DNA from: an uncultured Oscillospiraceae bacterium
GTDB lineage: Bacteria; Bacillota; Clostridia; Oscillospirales; Oscillospiraceae
Assembly (NCBI GenBank): GCA_934675115.1
Contig: CAKUPH010000013.1
Coordinates: 1-36,830, forward strand
DNA length: 36,830 nucleotides
Direction: 5' to 3'
Part shown: piece by piece, positions 8,763 through 15,051 of the stretch
Layout of the letters: every line of letters starts with the position of its first letter
Position numbering within the stretch: position 1 is the stretch's first letter
The notes under the pieces: model-generated
What the model saw: only the letters and a program-made list of their open reading frames with translations
The model's database searches: none
Told to the model about the DNA's origin: nothing
Program-made: the position numbers and the translations under genes

Positions 8763-9083
8763 ATGTTTGATTTGGATGCCCTGTTTCAAAAATCAGAGCT
8801 GATTCCGGTGATCATCCAGCATGTTGATACGAAGCAGGTGCTCATGCTGGGCTTTACCAACCGGGAGGCGGTGGAACTGACACTGAAGACAAAGACGGCG
8901 TGGTTCTGGAGCCGCAGCCGGCAGATGCTCTGGAACAAGGGGGAATCCTCCGGGAATTTTCTCCACGTGAAGGAGGTTTTTACCGACTGCGACACGGATA
9001 CCCTGCTGTATCTGTGCCAGCCAGACGGCCCGACTTGCCATACTGGCGCGGTGAGTTGCTTTTTCCGTGAAATTGAGATATAA
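8763..9083 (+). CDS. hisI: Phosphoribosyl-AMP cyclohydrolase HisI
   Basis: Opens the adenine ring of phosphoribosyl-AMP. The 106-residue product is the stand-alone cyclohydrolase: zinc ligands Cys76 in DCDTDT and Cys92/Cys99 in CHTGAVSCF, with Asp75, 77 and 79 forming the metal site. I placed the start at ATG 8763, 5 nt after the hisF stop; an in-frame GTG at 8754 overlaps the hisF stop and could also be used. The phosphoribosyl-ATP pyrophosphatase activity is encoded separately by hisE. Confidence 0.94.
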   Translation: MFDLDALFQKSELIPVIIQHVDTKQVLMLGFTNREAVELTLKTKTAWFWSRSRQMLWNKGESSGNFLHVKEVFTDCDTDTLLYLCQPDGPTCHTGAVSCFFREIEI

Positions 9084-9084
9084 T
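9056..9084 (+). promoter_or_regulatory. Possible internal promoter before hisE
   Basis: A perfect TATAAT (9079-9084) across the hisI stop codon has TTGCTT (9056-9061) exactly 17 bases upstream. The -35 matches only at TTG, so this is a weak candidate. If active, it would drive hisE and the Bax inhibitor-1 family gene separately from the main operon. Confidence 0.35.
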
Positions 9085-9105
9085 CCTGAACAGGAGGGAA
9101 AAACT

Positions 9106-9432
9106 ATGAACGATACCCTTCAGGCGCTTTACGCGGTGGTGAAGGAGCGCAAGGCCAACCCGCAGGAGGGCTCTTACACCTGCTACCTCTTCGACAAGGG
9201 GCTGGATAAGATCCTGAAAAAGGTGGGCGAGGAGAGTGCGGAAACCATCATCGCCGCGAAAAACGACGTTCCGTCCGACACAGTGGGGGAGATCTCCGAC
9301 CTGATCTATCACCTGATGGTGATGATGGTGGAGAAGAACATCCCGCTGGACGATGTTCTGGCGGAGCTTGACCGCCGGAGTAAGAAAATCGGCAACCTCA
9401 AGCAGATGAAGCAGGTCGATAAGGAGACTTGA
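9106..9432 (+). CDS. hisE: Phosphoribosyl-ATP pyrophosphatase HisE
   Basis: Hydrolyses phosphoribosyl-ATP to phosphoribosyl-AMP. The 108-residue all-helical protein has the MazG-like metal site KKVGEESAETIIAAKN and EISDLIYHLMVMM. The ATG at 9106 has AGGAGG at 9092-9097; an upstream in-frame start at 9067 would overlap hisI and lacks such a site. It is the last histidine gene of the cluster and its stop overlaps the next start by one base. Confidence 0.95.
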   Translation: MNDTLQALYAVVKERKANPQEGSYTCYLFDKGLDKILKKVGEESAETIIAAKNDVPSDTVGEISDLIYHLMVMMVEKNIPLDDVLAELDRRSKKIGNLKQMKQVDKET

Positions 9433-10151
9433 TGATGGAAGATTATAATAAGTACAGCTTTGACAGCGATTATGCCCGCGAAAGCCGGGGGCTGACGCTG
9501 AACAGCTATGTGTCCCGGACGTTCCTCTGGATGTTCGCCGGACTGCTGGTCACGTTCCTGACCGGTTATCTGGGCGCAGTCACCGGCGTGATCCTCTACG
9601 TGTTCACCATCCCGTACATGTATATCGTGCTGCTGGTGGCGGAGCTTGTGGTGGTGATGGTGCTGTCCGCGCGGGTGCAGAGCCTTTCCGTGGGCGCGGC
9701 TCGGGCGCTGTTTTTTGCCTATGCGGTGCTCAACGGCATCGTGTTCTCCACCTATTTCCTGATTTTCGAGATGGGCACCCTGATGCTGGTGTTTGCCATG
9801 ACGGCGCTGTATTTCGGCGTGTTCGCCCTGTACGGTCACTTCACCAAGCACGACCTTTCCGGGATGCGGCCCTTTATTATCGGCGGGCTGATTTTCCTCA
9901 TCGTTATGGGCGTCATCTCCATGTTCATCCCCATGGGCGGGGTGGAGCGGCTGATCTGCCTGGGCGGCATTGCGCTGTTCCTGTGCATCACCGCTTATGA
10001 TACCCAGCGCATTAAGTCCTACTACGCCTATTACGGCGGCGACGCCGAGATGCTCCAGAAGGCGTCCATTTATGCGGCGCTTCAGCTATATCTGGACTTC
10101 ATCAACCTGTTCCTGTACCTGCTCCGGTTCGTCAACAGGAACAGAAGCTAA
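9432..10151 (+). CDS. Bax inhibitor-1/YccA family membrane protein
   Basis: The 239-residue product has seven hydrophobic segments and the family signature AYDTQRIKSYY near residue 195, followed by a final hydrophobic YLDFINLFLYLLRF segment with a basic tail. Bacterial members of the BI-1 family are inner-membrane proteins of poorly defined role; some conduct calcium. The start ATG (9432; a second ATG follows directly) overlaps the hisE stop and uses AAGGAG at 9421-9426. It therefore looks co-transcribed with the his genes, but I see no functional reason for the link. Confidence 0.88.
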   Translation: MMEDYNKYSFDSDYARESRGLTLNSYVSRTFLWMFAGLLVTFLTGYLGAVTGVILYVFTIPYMYIVLLVAELVVVMVLSARVQSLSVGAARALFFAYAVLNGIVFSTYFLIFEMGTLMLVFAMTALYFGVFALYGHFTKHDLSGMRPFIIGGLIFLIVMGVISMFIPMGGVERLICLGGIALFLCITAYDTQRIKSYYAYYGGDAEMLQKASIYAALQLYLDFINLFLYLLRFVNRNRS

Positions 10152-10168
10152 GTTATTTTTTCGCGATA

Positions 10169-10200
10169 CGCCCCCTATGCGATCTTTTGCATAGGGGGCG
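10169..10200 (+). terminator. Strong hairpin after the BI-1 gene, no U-tract
   Basis: A perfect 12-bp inverted repeat (10169-10180 with 10189-10200, 8-nt loop containing TTTT) lies 17 bases after the BI-1 stop. The expected run of T after the stem is missing on this strand, while a T6 run precedes it. It may be a U-tract-less terminator or an mRNA 3'-end stabiliser separating the his transcript from nagA. Confidence 0.5.
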
Positions 10201-10226
10201 GCGTTCTGTCATGGAGGGATGGGCGT

Positions 10227-11333
10227 ATGCTGATCAAACAAGCACAGGTGCTGGTGGGCAAGTCGTTTGTCCGGGCGGACATTGCCTTTGGCGAGACCAT
10301 TACCGCCATCGGAACCCTTCCCGATCCGGCGGAACTGGACGGGACGGGCTGCTATGTGGTGCCCGGGTTCGTGGACATCCACACTCATGGGGCCATGGGC
10401 TGCGATTTTTCCGACGGACGGCGGCAGGATATGCAGACGCTGGCGGACTATTATGCGTCCTGCGGCGTGACGTCTTATCTGGCCACCACCATGGCGATGG
10501 GTGAGGACGAGCTGCTCCGCGCCATGGACGCGGTCGGTGGCTTTTGCCGTCAGGGCGGAGCGAAGTGCGCGGGCGTCCATCTGGAAGGGCCGTTTCTCAG
10601 CGCGGGGAAGCGGGGTGCGCAGGCGGCTCGGAACATCCGCCTGCCGGACCGGGCGCTGTTTGATCGGCTGAACGCCGCCTGCGGCGGACAGGTGCGGATG
10701 ATCACGCTGGCTTGCGAGTGCCCCGGGGCCATGGAGTTCATCCGGTACGCGTCAGAGCAGGCCGTGGTCTCTCTGGGGCATACGGAGTGCACTTACGAGC
10801 AGGCCATGGAGGCTTTTTCCTGCGGGGCCAGCCACGTAACTCATATGTTCAACGCCATGGCCGGGTTTCACCACCGGCAGCCCGGACTGATGGCTGCGGC
10901 CATGGACGCCGGAGCCAGCGTGGAGTTGATCTGCGACGGCCTGCACGTTCATCCCGCCGCCGTCCGCATGGCGCACCGGCTGTACGGTGAACGGCTGGAT
11001 CTGATCTCCGACTCCATGCGCTGCGCAGGGCTGTCCGACGGCGAATACACGCTGGGCGGTCAGGCGGTGACGGTACGGGACGGCAGGGCCTGCCTGTCCG
11101 GCACAGATACGCTGGCCGGTTCGTCCATCTCTCTGCTGGACGGCGTGCGGAATGCGGTGGCCTTTGATATCCCGCTGGCGGACGCGCTGTACGCCGCGTC
11201 CACAGCACCCGCCCGCGCCGCCGGGCTGGATGACGTAGGTGAGCTTCGCCCCGGCCTGCGGGCCGATGTGCTGGTGCTGGATCGTGATCTGGCCCTCAAG
11301 ACCGTATTTGTGGACGGCGTGCGGCAAATATAA
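10227..11333 (+). CDS. nagA: N-acetylglucosamine-6-phosphate deacetylase
   Basis: Amidohydrolase that deacetylates GlcNAc-6-phosphate in amino-sugar catabolism and wall recycling. The 368-residue product has GFVDIHTHGAMG near residue 50 (metal-binding HxH), HLEGPF near 118, GHTECTY near 185, ASHVTHMFNAMAGFHHR near 205 and the catalytic Asp in ISDSMRCAG near 262. The C-terminal GELRPGLRADVLVLD closes the small beta-sandwich. GGAGGGATGG lies just before ATG 10227. No nagB or sugar transporter is adjacent, so the gene stands alone between a hairpin and a terminator. Confidence 0.94.
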   Translation: MLIKQAQVLVGKSFVRADIAFGETITAIGTLPDPAELDGTGCYVVPGFVDIHTHGAMGCDFSDGRRQDMQTLADYYASCGVTSYLATTMAMGEDELLRAMDAVGGFCRQGGAKCAGVHLEGPFLSAGKRGAQAARNIRLPDRALFDRLNAACGGQVRMITLACECPGAMEFIRYASEQAVVSLGHTECTYEQAMEAFSCGASHVTHMFNAMAGFHHRQPGLMAAAMDAGASVELICDGLHVHPAAVRMAHRLYGERLDLISDSMRCAGLSDGEYTLGGQAVTVRDGRACLSGTDTLAGSSISLLDGVRNAVAFDIPLADALYAASTAPARAAGLDDVGELRPGLRADVLVLDRDLALKTVFVDGVRQI

Positions 11334-11340
11334 AAAATGA

Positions 11341-11368
11341 ACCTCCGCCCGGAATCCCGGGCGGAGGT
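11341..11368. terminator. Bidirectional terminator between nagA and the M56 gene
   Basis: A perfect 12-bp stem (11341-11352 with 11357-11368, 4-nt loop) lies between two convergent genes. On the + strand TTT and a T-rich stretch follow; on the - strand the stem is followed by TTCATTTTTTA, a good U-tract. It should end both nagA and the M56 peptidase transcript. Confidence 0.85.
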
Positions 11369-11389
11369 TTCTCGTTATTGTATGTAATT

Positions 11390-13462
11390 TCAGCTGTTTT
11401 CTTCCGGCCCGTGGGCGTCCAACGTGACGCTCACGTGAGTGCCCACGTCCGGCAGCTCCCAGCGGTAAAGGGGGCCGTCGGCGCTGACGGTGATGGTGTC
11501 GCCCGCATGGTATAATGATGCGTCGTCCACGGGAAGAGTGCAGACGAAAAGGTCGTAGCCGTAGGGGTTCTCCACGCCCATGTTCATGAGGATGGAATCA
11601 GATGCGGCCATGATGCTGCCGGGCTTCTGCCCGCTTCCTGTATCCATCACTTCGGCGGTAAAGGTGTAGGGGCTGTGGATCAGCTTCTGGAGCTCGGCGA
11701 AGTAGTCGATTTCTTCCTGACAGCTCCATGCGGGGGCGGCGATGGGGTGCTCCGGATCGCCGATGACCTCGTCCGTGTCGCCGTTGGTGGACATGAGCAG
11801 TACGCTGTCGGCCAGAAGGGCGTTGATCTGGCTCTGGAAGGCGGCCAGCTCGTCCGGGTCGATGGACATGGGATCGACGTAATCGCCCTCAAAGGAGCCG
11901 CTCTGGAACACCAGCGGATGGCCGGAGCCTTCCTCAGTCAGGGAGAACAGCCGGTAGGAATAGCTGGCGTAGCCGCTGGACATGTAGGGCACCCATTGCA
12001 GCAGGTACGCGTAGCCGTCGCGCTGGCAGAGGTAATATCCGTTCTGCCCGGCGTGAGCCCGCGCGGCCATGTCATGCCAGCAAATGTCGCCGTTTTCATT
12101 CTGCACCAGAAGGCAGCAGGTGTAGCCCGCATCGATGATGCTGAGATTCTCGTCCCTCCCGTCGTGATCGAGGTCCACCTGCCATTGGGCGGCAATACCT
12201 GAGATAGGAACCAGCTCGTCCACGAAGGCAAAGCTGCCGGTTTCCCCGTATGCGGTCAGCCCGCGGGCAAAAACGGCGACCCGGCAGCCCACGGGGTATT
12301 CGTCGGTAGGCCACTCAAAGGTAAAACGCTTCGCGTTTGCGCCGCCGGGCAGCGGCTTTTCCGGTTCGACCACCAGCGTGTTGTCTTCGCTGGATACCAC
12401 TACGGCGGTAAAGGACACGGCCACGTCGTCAGAGGGCACGGTGGTGGCGGGGGAGAGGGGATCGCGCTCGGCGGAAGCTACGCCGGGGGTGTCGGCCCGT
12501 CCGGTGGTCAGGACTACCGCCGCGGCGGCTGCCGCCACAAGGACGCACACCGTCACCGCCGTCAGCGGCTTTTTGTAGCGGAGGATGGAGCGGATCCGGC
12601 TTTTTGTATCTCCCTCGCTGAAGGCCAGCGGACTGATGCCGGGGCGGAACCGCCGCCCGGAGGCCAGCGTCAGCAGAGACTGGCCGTAGTCGATTTTCTG
12701 CTCATCACCCAGCGCCCGGAGCACCCGCTGGTCGCAGGCTTCTTCCAGTGCCCGGAGGAAGCAGGGCCAGCACAGCCACAGCAGGGGATTGAACCAGTGG
12801 ACGGACAGAATGAGCCAGCCCAGCGCCTTCCAGAGGTGGTCTCTGTTGCGGAGATGCTGGCGCTCGTGGGCCAGAATGTGGCCGGTTTCCTGTTCAGTCA
12901 GTCCGAAAGTCAGATAAATTTTCGGCCGGAGCAGCCCCGCCACGCAGGGGGAGCAGATCCGGTCGCTGTGCCAGATCTGCGGATCCGCTTCATCCCGGAC
13001 AGCGAACCGAAGCCGCCGCCGGAGCCGCAGATAGGACAGGACGCCGCAGCCGACCATGATGGTCGTGCCGGTCAGCCAGATCCACGGCAGTACGGCCAGG
13101 AGGGCGGAAGACTGCGGGGACGCGGCAGGGCCGAGAGCGGAGATGGCAGAACCTTGCGGGCGGGCCGGAGTGAGGACGTTATCTGGCGGCTCGATGACCG
13201 GAACGGCATTGGAGGGCTGGACCACAGGGGCGGCATCTGCCGTCTGCTGCGTCAGGCTGGCCGGGACGAGGTTCAACACTGATACCGGAGAGGACGGAAA
13301 CCACGGGCAGGTCAGCCGCAGCGCCGCCGCGGCCCACAGCAGCAGAAGTACCGTCTTGGAGCAGCGGCTTCGCCGCAGCAGCAGGAACACCGCGGCGGCC
13401 AGAACTGCGGTCAGCGCGCCGTAGAAGCTCATGCGCAGGACGGTGGTGAACAGGGCGGTCAT
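11390..13462 (-). CDS. M56-family (BlaR1/MecR1-like) membrane metallopeptidase
   Basis: The 690-residue protein starts with two transmembrane segments (about 12-30 and 37-52), a third near 121-143, and the cytoplasmic zinc peptidase site HERQH at 199-203 with EEACDQRVL downstream. A further transmembrane segment lies near 302-322. In BlaR1 the extracellular C-terminus is a penicillin-binding sensor; here there is no recognisable Ser-x-x-Lys transpeptidase domain. Instead about 360 residues of other sequence follow, including DLDHDGRDENL, which resembles a calcium-binding FG-GAP/dockerin-type loop. It overlaps the BlaI-type gene by 4 nt, so the pair is a signalling unit with an unknown inducer. 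Confidence 0.88.
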   Translation of the reverse strand: MTALFTTVLRMSFYGALTAVLAAAVFLLLRRSRCSKTVLLLLWAAAALRLTCPWFPSSPVSVLNLVPASLTQQTADAAPVVQPSNAVPVIEPPDNVLTPARPQGSAISALGPAASPQSSALLAVLPWIWLTGTTIMVGCGVLSYLRLRRRLRFAVRDEADPQIWHSDRICSPCVAGLLRPKIYLTFGLTEQETGHILAHERQHLRNRDHLWKALGWLILSVHWFNPLLWLCWPCFLRALEEACDQRVLRALGDEQKIDYGQSLLTLASGRRFRPGISPLAFSEGDTKSRIRSILRYKKPLTAVTVCVLVAAAAAAVVLTTGRADTPGVASAERDPLSPATTVPSDDVAVSFTAVVVSSEDNTLVVEPEKPLPGGANAKRFTFEWPTDEYPVGCRVAVFARGLTAYGETGSFAFVDELVPISGIAAQWQVDLDHDGRDENLSIIDAGYTCCLLVQNENGDICWHDMAARAHAGQNGYYLCQRDGYAYLLQWVPYMSSGYASYSYRLFSLTEEGSGHPLVFQSGSFEGDYVDPMSIDPDELAAFQSQINALLADSVLLMSTNGDTDEVIGDPEHPIAAPAWSCQEEIDYFAELQKLIHSPYTFTAEVMDTGSGQKPGSIMAASDSILMNMGVENPYGYDLFVCTLPVDDASLYHAGDTITVSADGPLYRWELPDVGTHVSVTLDAHGPEENS

Positions 13463-13830
13463 GCATGGCCCTCCTTCCGGCTTGCGTCGATGAGGCGCTG
13501 GATCTCGTCGGCCTCCTGCGCGGTCAGCCTGCGGCCCTGCGTGAACGCGGCGATGAAGGCGGGAAGCGAGCCGCCGAAGGCCTTGTCCACTACGTAGCCG
13601 CTCTCGAAGATCTGCACCTGTTCCCGGGGAATGAGGGCGGTGACGGTGGAGTCCTCATTTTTCAGGAAGCCCTTGTCCGCCAGCTTTTTCAGGACAGTGT
13701 AGGTGGTTGATTTTTTCCAGCCTAGCCGCTCCTGACACAGCCGGACCAGCGCCCCGGAGGACACCGGCGCACTGTCCCACACCACGGACATAAAGCGGTA
13801 GTCGCTTTCACACAATTTCAGATCGTTCAT
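13459..13830 (-). CDS. BlaI/MecI/CopY-family transcriptional repressor
   Basis: The 123-residue protein has the winged-helix organisation of BlaI: LCESDYRFMSVVWDSAP, then LGWKKSTTYTVLKKLADKGF as helix-turn-helix and wing, and a C-terminal dimerisation helix ending in EIQRLIDAS. Family members bind paired dyads in their own promoter and are inactivated by proteolysis triggered by the partner M56 sensor, encoded here with a 4-nt overlap. An AGAGGAG site precedes the ATG. Two 16-bp dyad candidates lie in the promoter, as expected for autoregulation. Confidence 0.92.
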   Translation of the reverse strand: MNDLKLCESDYRFMSVVWDSAPVSSGALVRLCQERLGWKKSTTYTVLKKLADKGFLKNEDSTVTALIPREQVQIFESGYVVDKAFGGSLPAFIAAFTQGRRLTAQEADEIQRLIDASRKEGHA

Positions 13831-13847
13831 ATCGCGTCACTCCTCTG

Positions 13848-13899
13848 GTCTATATTTATCGACTGAAACAAGTCTATAACAACAGACCACGGTTGTCAA
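13848..13899 (-). promoter_or_regulatory. Promoter and paired operator candidates of the BlaI-M56 operon
   Basis: On the - strand a perfect -35 TTGACA (13894-13899) is followed after 17 bases by TAGACT (13871-13876). Two 16-bp segments, 13848-13863 and 13872-13887, both read GTC-TATA...GAC with outer inverted GTC/GAC arms, and start 24 bp apart. One covers the -10 and spacer, the other lies between the -10 and the ribosome binding site. They are good candidates for two BlaI dimer sites; binding itself is inferred. Confidence 0.65.
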
Positions 13900-13912
13900 G
13901 CAATAAATAAGT

Positions 13913-13937
13913 GCCCCGGATAAATTTTATCCGGGGC
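13913..13937 (-). terminator. Terminator of the MoxR operon
   Basis: A 12-bp near-perfect palindrome (13913-13924 with 13926-13937) begins 8 bases beyond the stop codon of the FliB-like gene. On the - strand it is followed by CACTTATTTATT, a weak U-rich run, and then directly by the BlaI-M56 promoter. It probably separates the two operons. Confidence 0.6.
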
Positions 13938-13944
13938 GCTGCGT

Positions 13945-15051
13945 TCAATTCTCCAGCATCTCGACCAGCGGCCACACGTCAATGTCGGACAGTGCTTCCG
14001 CCAGCGCGAAAAAGTTTTCGTCCAGATGCTCCACCTCGCGGCTGAACCGCGCCCAAAGCAGGGCCTCGTCCGCGTCGGACAGCGCGCCGCGCTCCCGCAA
14101 TTCCAGCATGGCCAGATGGTGCAGAGCCGCGCAGGCGGCGGCAGTGACGGCGGCGCGAGGGTACAGGCCGTCGTCGTTCACCGTCTTCGGGTAGTGACGG
14201 AATACGAAATATTCAGCCAGACGCTTCAGATGGAGCGGCCATTCCGGCCGGGCGTCGTCATACCGGGCGGCGAGGTCGGCGTAGGATGCGTCGTCCAGCG
14301 CCCGCAGTTCCGAGACACGCCGGCGGAGCAGGGTAGGCCATTCGGGCCGCAAGGGGTTCAGATCGGCCAGCGCTTCCAGCAGCCGGGCCGCAAGGGGGCG
14401 CAGTGTGGTCAAATTATGCGGAATTTCATCGAATTCCGGCGTTTCCGGCTGAAAATCGTCTGTTTCATCCCAGTCAATGGCATCCTGCGCCGCTTCCGCG
14501 TCCCGGAGCAGGGCAGCCAGCCGCCGCCAGAGGGAAGCGCCATCCCGGCTGAGAACCGCAAAAGCCCGCTGGCGGGCGGCAGTGAGAAAGTCCAGCAGTT
14601 CGCCGTCCACGCCGTCGAAGGGCTGATCGGCAATGCCGTCGTCCGTTTCCGCGAGGGGGAAGATCCCCCGCTCCAGCACCAGCCGGGCGGCCTCCGGGCA
14701 GGACACGGCCTGACACCGCTCGGTGAGACAGCCGTATTCCTCAATGAAGCGGGGATAGGCCCCGCAGTGGCCGCACAGGTGCTCCTCACCCCAATGACGC
14801 TGGATGGGGCACAGCCCGTCCCCGTCCAGCAGGGCGCACAGCCCGTCCGGCCGGAGCCGGAAGCACACGTCGCCGTCCTCGTCGGTGACGAGACTTTCGG
14901 CGATCTGCCGGCGCAGTCCCTCCGGCGCGGCGGCGTAGTCAGCGATGGCATCGTCGTCCAGCACGATGTCCCAGTCCCGGCAGCAGGTGAGGGGACATGC
15001 GCCGCCAGTGCAGCGGAAAGAACTGTAAAACGCGGGTTCACGGGTGATCAT
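13945..15051 (-). CDS. FliB-like Cys-rich protein (putative protein lysine N-methylase)
   Basis: The 368-residue product starts with FRCTGGACPLTCCRDWDI and continues with GLCALLDGDGLCPIQRHWG and HLCGHCGAYPRF, a dense Cys pattern typical of the proteins annotated as flagellin lysine-N-methylase (FliB) and of YkgJ-type putative Fe-S/zinc binders. The C-terminal half is helical without clear motifs. I chose ATG 15051, which has AAAGGAG about 10 nt upstream; the ATG at 15060 lies too close to that site. It overlaps the transglutaminase-like gene and ends the MoxR-DUF58 operon. No flagellar gene is visible in the window, so methylation of flagellin is not implied by context. Confidence 0.72.
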   Translation of the reverse strand: MITREPAFYSSFRCTGGACPLTCCRDWDIVLDDDAIADYAAAPEGLRRQIAESLVTDEDGDVCFRLRPDGLCALLDGDGLCPIQRHWGEEHLCGHCGAYPRFIEEYGCLTERCQAVSCPEAARLVLERGIFPLAETDDGIADQPFDGVDGELLDFLTAARQRAFAVLSRDGASLWRRLAALLRDAEAAQDAIDWDETDDFQPETPEFDEIPHNLTTLRPLAARLLEALADLNPLRPEWPTLLRRRVSELRALDDASYADLAARYDDARPEWPLHLKRLAEYFVFRHYPKTVNDDGLYPRAAVTAAACAALHHLAMLELRERGALSDADEALLWARFSREVEHLDENFFALAEALSDIDVWPLVEMLEN

